A stretch of 64,000 nucleotides of DNA from Balanoglossus misakiensis (Eukaryota; Hemichordata). This document shows positions 21,001-34,200 of this stretch, piece after piece. The stretch covers positions 4,340,001 through 4,404,000 of the forward strand of contig CM082579.2 of NCBI GenBank assembly GCA_040954595.2, in the 5' to 3' direction. Positions within the stretch are counted from its first letter, which is position 1. Each line of letters begins with the position of its first letter. Below the pieces are notes generated by a model. It made no database searches. It had not been told where the DNA came from and saw nothing but the letters and a program-made list of their open reading frames with translations. The position numbers were made by a program, and so were the translations under genes.

Positions 21001-24000
21001 CTACAGTCGTTAATATTCAACCCAAGGCAAAACAGGCAATTCTGGACATTCTTGAAAACAAATGGCTAACATCCAACTTTTTTTATACTGTACTAAAAAT
21101 AAAAAAAACATCCACACAAACTTTAATACTGTCACGACTTCAATTTTTCTACTTTTTCTGCAGACTACTGTGGAAGAGTTATGATCAGAGAGACCATCAG
21201 GGAGGATATACGCAGGAGACAAAATGCACCATGTCACACAATGTCAACTAATAACACATCATTTTCCTTCCATTAAGACTCACAGACTCAATTACTGCAG
21301 AGACATGAATTATGTGAAAATCAGTATCAACGTGGTGTGTTGTCTCAAAAATCAATCATAAACCCACATACGCACTGGAACATTATTCTCTCCCATTTGA
21401 GACAACCTATTAAAAGAAATCAAAGGCCAACGTACAATTATGTAAATTATCTCAAACTCGCAATTCTTTATAGACGAAACTGCAGTCTCAGAACAACAGT
21501 CTACTAAATTTACCAATCGTTATTATCAGATATGATCTGCCCAATTTTTGATTTCAAAGCGGTGTCACACATACAGAGAATACGGCAAACAACAGAAAGA
21601 TCCCAAGGACCATGTACCAGGCTTTGAGGTGCTACACAGACCTATAAACAAACGACACTTTGGAGCGTTTTAATGCCAGTTACAGTCTGTGAATTGGAAC
21701 GCAACCGAGATCTGCACTGCCTTGTAATGTCACAGATCCCTTCCTGTAAATACCTTTAAATGTTCACGTCACTACGCACACACTTCGATGCTTTCAGAGG
21801 AAATGTCCGTGAAAGTAAAGTTAAACAAGAAACACAATCATTACTGACGTAACGCTGGGTGAAAAAAAAATGAACGTATGTCGAGACAAGTGTCTGAAGG
21901 CCGAACAGTTGTCTGATGAATTCAACTGCTCACAGAAGTGGCTGCAGATGTGTGCGATGTCATCAGCTTGGTATTATCACCATACTTTTGTTTCCATTAA
22001 CGGTCGTAATTTTAACAGATGTCATGTGACCTGCTGCTTTTTTGATAAAATATGGTAAAACTCACAAAGTAGAAGGAATAATTTACCATGTACATACTTC
22101 AAATTGTTACACACAAGACTCTACAGCAATTTGGGGAGATTTTTGTGTTTACTTGGAAATGCCAACGACAGGTAAATGGGCATGTGGGAGAGCTGAAAGC
22201 AATCCAATCTCATCCCTGCCAACGATCCCAGAGAAGTTAAAATGTACACTGCAGGGGAACATCATCTGACTGGCTCTCCAAGTTAATATGGAAGGTGGAT
22301 TTTTCAGGAAGTACGCAGGATTAAAATGTAAAACCACCTGAGATACATCAAGCTGAAGTTTAGGACAACCACACATGCAGTTCATTGGTTTAATACGCTG
22401 AGGATAATACACCTGCACCCTTTTTTCACTGGCCAACTCTCAAGCATTAACAATAATAGGCAGATTATCTTAAATTCATAATGGGGCAATCTGCGTTTGT
22501 GACTATTACAAATAATCAAAGTTTTCGACCCCTCTGCCCACATATATCATGATACACTCCTTGATGGCAGTGTAGCCGATGAAAGGTTAAATGTGAAATT
22601 TAAAGAGGACAATATAACTCTCTAACAAGAGACGAGACATAATTAAATAAATAAAAAATACACAGATGGTACAATGGCTTTTTCCAACATGACATATCCC
22701 GCTCCTAATTAACACACGTCATTGACCTCTAGCGACCTGTGGAAACCTACGAACACTGAATACTGTGTAAGCCATGAAATGCTACAGTTTCTATGGCAAC
22801 CAGACTGAAATAGAAATGAGTCGGCTTGTCTGATACAGGTACACCAGTATGGTATCTTCATTGACAAATGATCTAATGTGAAGGCTGGGGCTTTTGGTTG
22901 AAAGCCACTTCACTGTAAAAGGTTCAGTTTTGGGAGATTTAGATGTCCACCTGGAGCGATTGTCTTGTGATTAAACCGCACCACTACGATTCAGAATTCA
23001 AACTGCTACTGTGTGTGCTTGTTCGAACTTTACTTTCTCTAGAGTAACCACCTCTGTTTGAATTCTGCATTGTACAGGTCCCAAAACACATTTTTAACGC
23101 ACAAAGACAAGGCTGAAAGACACTACCCATCAAAATGCTTGACTCTGATAGGCTGAAAGTAATCAACTGACATTTGCATAAGACATCATTAGCATATCAC
23201 CGTGGATGGAGCTACTCTGGGTGTCTTTCAAAAGTGAGTAATAGACTCGAGACATGGATGGATTTAACGAGAAAATAGAAGATTTCCATCTGTGTAATGC
23301 TTGGAATAGTTTTAATTATAGAAAATGGCTGTTTTGGAAACAGTGTGAACGATCGCGATGAAAGGAAGACCGCCAGAACCTTGACACGAAACCTCATTTC
23401 TTAATCACCTTCTGGCGAATTCAACCGAGGTGGCAGATGGGTTCAATCGCGACAAAAATCCTCCTTTAAAAAAGTTTTTGTTTCCTTAAAAAGCTGCATC
23501 AAAGGAAATCTGCTCCGATGAATGCTAAGTACTTTTTCAGATTAAGCTTCGGCAGAAACAGAGGTCCGAAACGGTGATGGTTCCTTAATAGGGGGAGAAA
23601 CGCGCCCCAGACACGGCGGCGCCAGACACTCCCAGTCGGCCATTTCTCGCATTGAGAGCGCGACGGCCTAATCAGAGACAATTAACCTATGTCCCCACTA
23701 ACTCCCATTCTATTATGCCACCTCTTTGTTGTTATTCACAGAAAATACAGATCAAAATTACACCCGGGAAATGGCTTACATAGTGGCATGTCAGCATGTA
23801 ATTAAAGTGTTAGAAAATACTTTACCGCCAGTTTATTAAAGAAAAAAAACTTATTTGTGGAACTTGCAAGAGGACATGTAGTATAGTGACGGCATTAAAA
23901 TGATATCATCAGTCTTTCCAAAGTAATCAAATTCATCTCTCATCATTCTCACATTTTGAATAATTCATGAATAAAAAAATACAAGACACACTATATAATA

Positions 24001-25281
24001 GTAAAATCAAACGTAAAATTAAGCATAAATCAAAAAGCTCCATAAAGATAAGACAACTTCGTGTCTGTGATGTGAGAAGATTCATTGCATGAGCAATGGC
24101 AGAAGGGTAGACTGCTCCACATCTTTACTTTTTTTTCTTTTCCAGTGAAAGTAATCACCGGCGCATTTGTTGCCGAGGGGATATAATGGACGTGATTTGC
24201 TTCATTTCGTCAACGGCTGACAAGAAAACTTCCGCAGCAAACGTAAACAACCGTTCCAGCCATTTTCGATGATCACTGGACTGCAAACTGTGACATTGAG
24301 GGCTGTTCACACTCCACAGAGTAACAAAATTGTCCAGATGTTTCTATTCAAAGCAGTGCATCCATTTTTTCTCTGCAGATCTTTAGTCATCTAAATCTGA
24401 TACCAGACACGAAACCTCTCATGTGCATCAAGCATGCATTTTCATATCATGCGAAACGTATCTTCGCTTTTTGCCGAACAGAATAGACAAGTAAATGTTT
24501 ATATACGCTGATGGAAGGGTAATATACGTTTGAAAACATTGTGTGCTACATGTACATGTACCAGCAACTGCATGAGGTCAGGTGACAGCTTTTGACCAAT
24601 CAGCACCCATCAAATGTCCTGGCCCTCAAATTGGCAAACCACCCACTCCATCAAAAGATCCTTTCTCTCAAAATTACAGCCAAGAGACATTTACCAACAC
24701 GATACGTCCACAGTGCTCCTCGGGGCAGCCATTGTTACTTTTCCCACATTACTAAATAATTTGTGTGCGTAGATAAACCAAGGGGAATGAACTCAATTGA
24801 CTACAAACTGATTATCGATTGCCCCAGAAATAAATTGATTTCCACCACAAAAGTTTTATCTGTCAGGATTCTTGATCAAATTACACCACCCAGATGAATT
24901 ACACAAACTGGAAAACCACTTTCCCCACTTACATTTCAATTAAACTTACCTGCACATTTGATGTTATGGCACTTAAAGCTTTGTAAAATAATGTGCTAAA
25001 CTGGTATTTATTTTTTACAACATACTACAATCGTAGCTGGCAATTTATATTTACAGTATGTAATTCAAAAATTACCATGTCTCTGTATAAAACATGGAAG
25101 CTTAAGTCGAAGTTATGTTCCAGTCATGGCAGGTGTCCCTATAGACAGTCTGAGGCAGTGCCAACCTGTATTATTAATTAGTGATTGAAAGACACTGCCT
25201 TCTTACCTTGTAGATTAGGCTGTCCACAAGAAGGTCATGTTGAAAGACGTACGACTTCAACTGCTCATAGTACAGTTTGTC
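14928..25281 (-). CDS. TBC1D19: TBC1D19, C-terminal half (7 exons, TBC domain)
   Basis: Seven - strand exons join in frame into 254 residues plus stop: 25207-25281, 20727-20874, 20306-20383, 19397-19506, 18438-18529, 17752-17867 and 14928-15073. The peptide matches vertebrate TBC1D19 nearly residue by residue as I recall it (QHDLLVDSLIYKDVKL, FVFEDYLYQVLL, RYFFRLH, LLLLWDRIL, ANLMEVTSL). It forms the TBC (Rab-GAP-like) fold to the C-terminus. TBC proteins normally speed GTP hydrolysis by Rab GTPases using an Arg finger and a Gln finger. Here the IxxDxxR position reads I-Y-K-D-V-K-L and the YxQ position reads F-H, so both are missing and GAP activity is doubtful. The cellular role is not established. 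The gene is convergent with CNBD2. The N-terminal half must lie above 25281 and was not confidently found; the human protein has about 526 residues. Confidence 0.9.
15074..17751 (-). other. TBC1D19 last intron
   Basis: A 2.7-kb CpG-poor intron with no assignable feature. Open frames on either strand are short and lack splice support. Confidence 0.7.
17752..17867 (-). CDS. TBC1D19: TBC1D19 exon with LLLLWDRIL
   Basis: Encodes FKWLMRAFSGFLASDQ then LLLLWDRILAYNSLEILP, the late TBC helices, which carry the family's conserved W-D pair. Phase 2 in, phase 1 out (G then gtctgt, a weaker donor). The exact fit to the next exon supports it. Confidence 0.92.
18438..18529 (-). CDS. TBC1D19: TBC1D19 exon, late TBC domain
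   Basis: Encodes G-I-V-S-L-C-I-L-F-E-S-L-L-Q then FYHLREVGAQ. It starts phase 0 after a cttgtgacag acceptor and ends two bases into a Pro codon at gtaagt. Confidence 0.92.
18567..18667. mobile_element. MITE-like short repeat with stem-loop
   Basis: Related units of about 17 bases (ACCTCTCTAATCAGGAC, ACCTCTCTATTAAGGAC) are followed by a perfect 12-bp inverted repeat: CTATTAAGGACA at 18614-18625 and TGTCCTTAATAG at 18645-18656. The style (CCTGTC..., TTAATAG, GTCCC) recurs in the repeat at 43.8-44.4 kb, suggesting one dispersed non-autonomous family. Target-site duplications were not resolved. Confidence 0.5.
19397..19506 (-). CDS. TBC1D19: TBC1D19 exon after the degenerate Gln-finger site
   Basis: Encodes V-A-P-L-C-Y-V-Y-H-D then FREMYMRYFFRLHNIS and ends SHPQ at a gtgagt donor, phase 0. 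It corresponds to the TBC helices after motif B. Confidence 0.92.
20306..20383 (-). CDS. TBC1D19: TBC1D19 exon with motif B (Gln finger replaced)
   Basis: Encodes KLGIEEFGVVYPPNGVIPFH then GFAMY. In active TBC GAPs this region reads Y-x-Q-G-M-N-D; here it is P-F-H-G-F-A-M, with His in the Gln place. Phase 1 on both sides. The acceptor is cacaag, a little unusual but framed exactly. Confidence 0.9.
20727..20874 (-). CDS. TBC1D19: TBC1D19 exon with motif A remnant
   Basis: Encodes D-V-K-L-T-A-T-N-D-D-N-Y-F-V-F-E-D-Y-L-Y and on to SYIRG. Together with the previous exon it forms I-Y-K-D-V-K-L, where active TBC proteins carry IxxDxxR; the Arg finger is Leu. It ends one base into a Gly codon at gtgtgt. 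Confidence 0.92.
20875..25206 (-). other. TBC1D19 intron of 4.3 kb
   Basis: A CpG-poor intron with many short open frames but no splice-supported exon; the flanking exons are contiguous in the family. A CpG-rich islet lies at about 23520-23670. Confidence 0.7.
25207..25281 (-). CDS. TBC1D19: TBC1D19 exon, start of the TBC domain visible here
   Basis: A 25-codon phase 0-0 exon reading D-K-L-Y-Y-E-Q-L-K-S-Y-V then QHDLLVDSLIYK. The acceptor is ttcag and the donor gtaaga. It is the most upstream exon recovered with confidence. Confidence 0.92.
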
Positions 25282-26249
25282 CTGAAATGTATGAAAGCAT
25301 AATTATAAAAAATTAGTGAGAACTCTGTTTACATGTACATGATTGGGTTAAAAGTGAATGCACAGTAGATTGGACCACAATTCCTCATGGAGGAACTGTT
25401 AAGGAAATGAGAGCTTTTCCACATTCAATTAATAGCGTGATCCAAAAACCTCTCCCACCAGGGTAAACACAGTCTGCGCGAACAGACGAGAGTGTCTGCT
25501 TCCCAGCCTATAATTTCTCACACTGCAATCCGACTAAAAGTACTCTCACATTAACCTTTATCTGCAGTTAGCACGGCTTTAAAAACGGCAATGAAACACC
25601 CGGCGTAAAAAGCCCATTTTTCTTCAGAGGAAGGTGAAAAAACACCAGGAGGTTTTTGTGAAAAGCCAGAGCAGAACCAGCATGAAAACAGCAAAGTCAT
25701 GCAGCTATGGCAATCCCTTCAACCTTCAGTAAATCTATAATCCCTGAACAAGAATTTACAATAAAAAAATTCCCATGTGTGCGTTGTGCTGTGTGCTTGA
25801 ACAATTTCATGAAAAGAACCCACACTATCAAGTCACAGCATCAAAACCGATGGCTCGGATGAGTTGTGCTTGCACAATACTGGCATGCATGCACCATACA
25901 TGCAAACACACTTTGCTTTGGTTTTTTCTTTGCACTTGTATTCATACATTTGACAATACTCTCAAATGGCACCATTTTAGCCGAGGGATAGTATATCCTC
26001 TGCTATTATGCAGTTCACAGGCAATGGCAGCGTGATAATAACGAACCGAACACACGCTGAAGGGGCTCAGATGGCAAAAACACGGATAACACCAGCAGGA
26101 GAAAGGATGGAACACTGAATGGTCTTCCGGGAATTTGCAGAACTTGTCTATAATAGAGTCCCAAAGCAAACACCCAGCAGACTCAAGACATAACCATCCT
26201 GTACCCACAAGCATAAATCGTCTGAACACAACCGCAAAAAAAAAAAAAT

Positions 26250-26590
26250 CAGACGATCTTCCACGAGCTGCATTTTTATCTCAGGCGACCTATTCCCCCC
26301 TTTTGACAGTTAATTTAGCCACTCCTACTCATTTAGGACTGTCACAGCTGCTGGGTTTCCACGCAATTGCCGGTTGCCAAAGAGACTCGGCTACACCCGA
26401 CTACCGCTGTACGCAAGCGAGCGGAAAAAAGAAAATTCCACCAGAGCCGACGCCTCTCGACTTCATTTCCTGTGAGACTGGGCACCGTCTACAGGTAGGT
26501 GAAAACGGCTTTATGTTGGACAGCGGCGTAAATTTTATTATGTGGGAACAAGGAAAGAGCGCGGTGAGAAATGATTCGCCGGGGTAGAAT
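26250..26590. other. CpG-rich islet in a CpG-poor intron
   Basis: By hand I count about 19 CpG in 26341-26580, against 8 in 600 bases at 33301-33900. It lies about 1 kb upstream of the first TBC-domain exon on the - strand. It could be an unmethylated enhancer or an internal promoter. The 150-codon frame across it on the + strand (26135-26587) has no homology I recognise. Confidence 0.4.
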
Positions 26591-27786
26591 TAAAGAAAAA
26601 ACAGACAAGCAGAAAATAACAAGATTTCCCTGCCTGCTACACGACAAAAGCTACACACCATCACCAGAGAGACGGTGTATTGCATCCTTGGGGATTGCTA
26701 GGGGTTTGTTTAATCAAACACCGCAACTCGATTGTAACATGCTGCAACAATGAATGTGCTGGCGTTCTTCCCGAACATGCGAGAGCTAACAGTGTCCCTG
26801 TGGTTTTCTATTTTCATCAGTGACAGAAATTTGCAAAATCAAAATATTTTGATATCATAATCCCAGCCTGAGAGAGCAGTGTTTGCACTGTTGAGTAATA
26901 GGATAATGGAACATTGCGTTAAGTAATAAATGGGTGATTTAGTAGCTCTCTGTTATAACGACGTACCTCAGCGTACAACAGAAGACACACTGTGTGTCAT
27001 GAGACATCAACCACCTACCCATTGCGCTTGCGGCAAAAATGAAACTATAAATTTTGATAGAAACGGGTGCTTAGAAGATTGAGTAACAAGAAACGTAGGG
27101 TGGTAATAGGAAAATTAATTGATAATAAACTGAAATAGTTAATATCTATAAAAGTGAATTTTACAATTATTTTAAAGACATACATGTACATTGTACAAAA
27201 AGATGAGATCATCTGCCTTTATTGATTTGAAGCCCTGACAATTGTTTTAATTTCTTTTCAAGTCTGAGAAAAATAAGCATAAATGATGTCGGCAAAAACT
27301 ATGTGACATAATCACCCTAAACAGAAGCACACAAAGTTCCCTTATAAAATGGCAAAGTTATTAATCTCAAAGGAAAGTAATTATTCTCCATATTTCTTTT
27401 CTCCTTTGAATTTGATATTGTGCCGCATGTGGAATTTAATATCAATGCTGGAATTTGCGCACACAGAGATGCGTTGCAATGTAACAGCTATCATGCATAG
27501 GAGTTATTACGTGAGAGAGTATACCATATGCATGTAATAAATAAAATATAATTATCCGTTTTAAGTATGTCATTGGAAGTTGTTTAGTGCATTTTTAGAC
27601 ACAACCATCTGTCATTTTTAAAGCAAGCTATCTGTTTCCATGCTTGTGTAATAACTTTTATGCATTGGAAGCTTTTTGAAAGGGTCTGTATGCATTAGTA
27701 GGCTAGTCTAAAAATCAACAAACATTTGATTTTTTATTCAGGTGTGAATAATAGTCTTTGCGTTATCATCAGCTATCAGATTGGAA

Positions 27787-27798
27787 GGGGGGGGGGGG
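27787..27798 (+). repeat. G12 homopolymer
   Basis: Twelve G within presumed TBC1D19 intronic DNA; on the gene's strand this is a C run. Confidence 0.9.
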
Positions 27799-30700
27799 TC
27801 ACAAAAAGCAATGACTTCCACTTTTTTCCATTACTGGTTTGAAACTGCCCGCTGCCTAACAGGAGAAACCTCCTACTGTTGATACAGCCTTCACAAAACC
27901 CGTAATTTCACAGTCTTCTGAATGCATGTAGCTGAGAGTGGGAGGACATTGAGATCGTCATTGAGAAATATATAAACATGTATCAGACCTGCATCGGCAG
28001 TTTGATTTAATGTTCCCATGGCCATAGAACATGCTGATACTTGTTGATCACGTTTTTAAAAATTCAACTGATTACAACACGACTATCAATATTGATCACT
28101 TAATAATGACTCTATTCTGCCAAAAAAATGTTTTAATGTTATTTTCATCACGCGCAAGTAACCTGATCGACACCATCGATTTTATGAAACCGTATACGAT
28201 ACACATTTTTGAAGTTTTAATCATCTGGAAAAAAAATTTCAGTCAGCTTTTCCAGTTTTTGCACATCTTGTCAAAAGATGGACAGAAATAAACTGTTTGT
28301 AGTAGAAGTGGGATCGTGATCTCCTTTAAAAAAATGTGTCAGAATTGAAATTAGAGCACACTTTGTCGCTGTGTTTTCTATTCAACTCCCAAGTGGCGTT
28401 GTAAAATTTGCAGTTATCGAATTCAGCGGTAAAGAAGTACCTTCTCTTCAAAGCAATGGAATCGTGTGATGGAATTACTGCCTTTCTCCTCTTCTTTTCA
28501 GGGAGATCAAATTGCACTTTGCGATGGTGTTCTTATCGACTCTCTGTCGAATTAACAAGTAATTAACACCGAAAAGATTCAATTAACGATGGTGAACAAC
28601 CTCCTTGTCATTGATAAATTTCCCAATTACCCCATTTTTCACTGGGGGAATGTGGTGGGATAATTTTCTCACAAAGAGTTGTACCTGAAAAATATACAAG
28701 TATAGAGCATAAAATCTCTTTTCCCAATGCAGAGGAGGACATCCTTAATTTAATTTGAATGAAAATTTTGATCTCCATAGCTGTTAATCATGATTTGTCT
28801 TCAATATAAGGAACATTCAATTATTCAGTTTTGTCTGCTGTGATGAGGGGAGGGGGGTGTCAATCAACGATCTATATATAATATAACATGTTTGCATCAA
28901 ACAGCCAGTAACTTAAACTCACACTACTCCAAATGCATTATTCAATTTTGGCTCCAGTAGCTTTGAATTAAATTTTATTACTTTTTCCTCGGGATACTGT
29001 GGCACATCTTTCCTTTAAAATCAAATTGGCTGTTTACGAATCGAGAGGTTATTAGGAACACACTTCAATTTCCATCAGATATAAAGTAACTCAGTTAATG
29101 CAGTGTGGCAACTGTTTTGATAACATTTGTGTCAAAGAATTCAAGTGGGTCACACATGACGAGAATTAGGTAAAGCTTTCTGAGAGGGGAAAGCTCTTTG
29201 TATAAATCTGAATGGCATTTCAAAAAGGTTTAATATGCATACGCGTGAGAGCAGTATAATAGTGCCTTTTTTTTCTTGCAAAAGTAGTATGTAAAATACT
29301 CTCTGAGCTCTCAACATATAAACAAGAGATTTTGTACCAGGATTACTGAGCTGGCTAGTGATTACAAAATAATGCAATAATACCAGTCACCTTTTCTCAT
29401 TTGTTTCATTGAAGGAGTGACTATCAAAACTGACAGAAGTGTGCACAGTGCAGATTTCTTCGGATAACACGTACCTTGTAACTTTTTTATTGCATTTCCA
29501 AAACCACTCGTGAAACTTTCACCAAATTTGGTGTACTCAAACAGACATGTTGTTTCTTCGCTGTGAACCAGGATTCTTAAGCCTTAACAAGCAACCGTGT
29601 CCGATTGGCTGTGTTTCAGTCAGTCAGTCTCTATAACAGGCAGGTACACACACACACACTTTAAATTGGATTTTTATGAGACAAGTCCAACTTGATTTGG
29701 GCAAGTCATTCTGCAAATTGTATTGATTCTACCACTGTTTGTCAACCAGGGAGCGTTCCACCTGCAGCTGTGAGCAAACTGTACAATTTGACGACTGAAT
29801 TTACACAACACGGTTTTATGGCGGCATGAACTGATGTGTGCATTTCCTTTGGTCTGTATCGACTGAGCGACTTGGATGTTTTGGTACAATGTACAATGAA
29901 AGAGGCCTGTGCCTGTATTGATTGCATATGATGCCATGGTTCAGAGAATGGACAATAACGATCGCACCGGTCAAAAAAAGTTTCAGCAAATGAAAACAGC
30001 AGGTGTACAGAAGACTGCACAGATCAAGGTGAACTGGGGGATATCCAATGTGCCCTCCCCAACCTGTGATTTCAATTTGGGTTTAACTAAGTTACTTGAA
30101 CCTGAAGAACATCCTAACATTTCTCCACCAATTTTCATGAAATATTGATTAACAAGACAAACTTTTTCTTGTAAGTTATGAGCCAGCCCTTAAGACCATA
30201 TACGGTGCTTGCTCTTGCGGTGTAAAAAACTGTTCATTTGTTCTCATACTCTCGCATGATTACTGCCTGACGTGAATCCACACATCCACCAACCCGCAAC
30301 GCCTTGCACCATGATTAATTGAACCTTATTTTCCGTGAATTAATAATGCTGAAATCCGACCGGCACAAACTCTGAAACATTCATTAAACTGTACGTGTGA
30401 CAGACTTTGGTGGTTATACACAGTATGAATTTCATCAGCTGATGGGCAACAGCATTGTTCCATATTTCACTGTCTCAAATTTCAGAATTTTCATCAAAAC
30501 CCGACACAGTACACTCAATCATCCCGCAGCATTTTCCAAGCTTCCGGCTTGTTTAATTACACCGACATAAACTACAAATCATATCTCAGGATTATAAGCC
30601 TACTAAAATAGCCCCAAACTATTTTTCACACTTCAATTTACACCGTTATACGAGCGTTTCCATCTATCTGTTGTTTTAATAGAAAAATCTCTGGTGAAAT

Positions 30701-31266
30701 TATTACCTACTTGAGTGCCAGTGAATGGCTTTATTTGTAATTCTGACAGCTTCATTGTCATGTTTTTTCGAGAGGACGGGACCTCCTATTTTAATTCCAC
30801 AACCGTGAAAAGTAAAGAAATCTGCAACGTCACATAACTTAAGTGTTGCATCCTGTCTGCAAAAAAGATGTTTGTCAGACCGAGGACAAAAACCCCAACG
30901 TATGCACAGCTGTTCAAGCTCCCGTTTCTGGCATGACAAATCTGACCTATACACCAACGTCACAGAATGATGAAAGTCGATCTGCGATAGAAAAGGTTAC
31001 TTTGAAACGACTACCTTCTCAGGAGAAGTTAATTTACAATTCAAACTGTTAGCCAAGTGACCTGGTGTGACCTGATACAGAATTACGCCTGACAAATCAT
31101 GATCTTTCCTCACATGGCTTGATAATATCGTGTAAAATCTCACTCCCACCTGCACCTGATTGATTTCTTCCTTTTTTCCCCCTTTCAAATCTGATTTACA
31201 AGCTATACTTCACATAAATAAATTCCTGAGCTTGGTATGAATGTTTAAATAAAGTAAAAATATCAC

Positions 31267-31284
31267 AGTATACATGTGTATACT
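31267..31284. repeat. 8-bp inverted repeat with 2-nt centre
   Basis: AGTATACA-TG-TGTATACT forms perfect 8-bp arms, one of many small AT-rich palindromes in this intron. Confidence 0.7.
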
Positions 31285-34200
31285 GCATGCAGATTAATTG
31301 CAACATCAATTTTGTTTTGACATTTCAGAGGTGCCAAATACCAGTGTCAAAGCTGTGTGCTAATTTTCTGCCACCAAATGGATGTCGTCATCACAGAACA
31401 GATTCAGTCTCTCACCATGGAAACGCACGCAATCTTACTGCACTAACTACTCATAACATCAACCGTCTCATATAGCCTACCATTAGCCCAGAAAAAGGAA
31501 TAATTTTTCTCTTCTGTGTACAATTGAGAAAGTAAATTTATCGCATAAATGGACTTTTTATACATTTCATCCAGTCGTCATTTTGCTAGTTTGTCTGCGT
31601 TGATGTCTTCTGCAGACCACTCTCTCTTTCTTTAAATAGTTGTTCCATGTATCCTGTTTTATTTAATTCTCATCGATCAGAAATGGTCTTGTCTGCAGCC
31701 CACATACTCTCATTCTCTTCAGTTTGACAGACTCATGATCATCTGTGTGTAAGGCGGCAACACTATCCAGCTTCTGAAAATGCCTCAAAATTGTCAGAAA
31801 TATGCCCTTTCGGATGCAATTTTCCCCGCAGTTGAAACTTTGTGGCACAAACGTGGTTTAACACCCTGTTTGGTTTCAACCAATGCTTCTATAAAGCCAA
31901 GTTCAGGCATCTCCACACAGGATATAGGGGTGAGAGAGGGTCACAACAACTGACAGAGCGTGAATGACACATCTGGCAAGAAACCGAAAAACTTCGAACC
32001 GTGCAATCCCAGATCCATTTCCTCTATTTATTTCCTCCGTCTATTTTTTATACAGTCACCGACTGGAATCTAATTTGCGTGGAACACACAAATTTGTTTA
32101 TTCACTTCAGGACTCGATTGGAAGTGATCTCCCCATTAAAGAAACTCCCGCCGAAAACCCGCCCGCCTGTCACGACAAATCAGCGACAAATACCGCGTAA
32201 TATGAAATGGGCGACAGTTCAAATCTCCCTAAAAGAGAGCGGTTATTTTTCCACGAGATTAAAGTGGCAAATGAATGTTTTTTCCCCTGATTGAGTACGC
32301 CATCACAATGGCGTGTCATTTTTATGACACAATATTGCCGGCGTGTTATTGCTTTCGCTGATTTTTTTTATTAGAAAGCCAATAATGCCCAGTGGTTCAT
32401 CTGCACCATCTAATACAATTATTTGAAGGGGCTATCAAGTCAGGAAATATTTACCTGTTTATTTTTGCATGGCGTGTCTGGACGTCATCATCCAAATTAC
32501 ACACAGTGTGAGGGGTATAAAAGACCTAGCTGTCACGTACATGTACATGTGTTACAGCTGCTTGCTTTGGTAAATTTTTTTGCTCATTTACAAACTCCAC
32601 TTGGGGAGTTGCAAACTGCAGAGTCTTGTTTTCGTGTTTCTTTGACGCAAACTTGCGCTCAGACGGACACTAGTTGGAGGGAACAAGACGTTGACGCCAT
32701 AATCACATCATCAAAATATAAGCATCATCGTTTTGACAAAGGAGCTGTTCAAAAATCGTGCGTAAGGGTCGGCGTGAGACAACTCAAAGTGAATCAAGCA
32801 CCAAGGCAAAGAAATTGAATTGCTTCCATCCACCTCTTGACCTTAATCTGATTACCTTTACAGAGCAACTGGGTGACTAATTTTTCTGGATTAACTCTAT
32901 TTTCGTCAATTCTTCTCTCTCACATTTGATCCTTCCATGAAGAGATCGAGAGAGAGAGACAAAAAAAACAAGCTCTGCTCTAGAAGCACGTCAGAAATGT
33001 GGGAATAAAATTACTTTTGATTTCCCTGGGGGGAAGGACGAGTGGATATCGACAATGATTAACTCCTTGTGATGCGGCGTAACGACTAATTCGGATTATG
33101 AGTTATTATTGCGGTATTACAGCTACTTCACCCCCGGCTTAGAGACAAAACTTAGCAGATTATTATGTGTATCATAGGCCACTTGAACTGCTCGTCAAGT
33201 AGATCTCCTTCTACGACATTACCCACAATGCTGTTGGCTTGGCGCAAGTGATCATCAGTTCAAGTACTGTCTGCAGGCTTCTGGTTTTTATTCATTTGGT
33301 ACTACATCTCAAAGAAGCAATTCAAATTCCTAGTTTTTTAATCGAGAGATGCAAATGCACAGTCTAGCATGATTTGTAGGGGTGGGGGTGGGGGTGCTCT
33401 GTCATATTAATTTAAATCAAAAAGTTTAACACTGCCCTCAATGGCAAGATCACATACAAGTCAAATGCATTCAATGTCAAACATCAAGGATTGCTGTGAA
33501 CATTATATTATGTTACAAAACCAATTGGCTGAGTCTGAATGTACGGTATACAGCTCGGAAATAACTTCAATCAGAGTATGACAGAGTGATGGTTCTGACT
33601 GTAATTAAATATGGAAATACCTGCCAGTTGATCTTTTTGAATCATATGAAGCAAGCTGATATAATCATTCATATCTACAATGTATAATTTAGTGCACTGT
33701 TGGTCATTGTTCCAATTCTGACAGAACATCTCAGACAGGGCTTTTGTGCCTTAGGCACCAAACCTGAAAATCCCTGTTTCTGACGCCAATGTCCCGCAAA
33801 CGCAAACAATCAAGCATTAGAGAGACTTAAACGCATTCTCTATACATGTTTGCATTTTAGTTCAAAGGGTCCAAGCGTAAATCAAGGTTCAGTTTGACAA
33901 AGCTCTGGAAATTTCCCCAAGCATTGGCTTTCTAACGTATATCACAATCAAGTTCCATTAAAACGAACACCACTGCCTTCACTGGCGCTAATTGGCTTGT
34001 GCGCGAACATGCACACTTCAAAGACAAACACGACATTTATCACAATGGCCGCTTTAATCCCCGCCTGTAATTTCCCAAACACTGTGATTGTCGCGGCCAC
34101 CATTTCCCTGATGTTTGCCACCTGTGTGATTTTTGCCAAAAGTTCAAATAATGCGAATTCAGTCAATCATTTATTAATTTACTGAAAGTAGCCACATTGG

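Noticed and set aside
26135-26587. 150-codon open frame on the + strand
   Set aside because: No domain, no acceptor before it, and it lies antisense inside TBC1D19; CpG-rich DNA with few stops explains it better.
29488-29560. Possible - strand exon ending before gtacgt at 29473
   Set aside because: The short reading (SGFGNAIKKLQ) does not fit the TBC1D19 segment expected just upstream of the TBC domain.
32423-32818. 131-codon open frame on the + strand
   Set aside because: No conserved motif and no splice context; antisense to the presumed intron.
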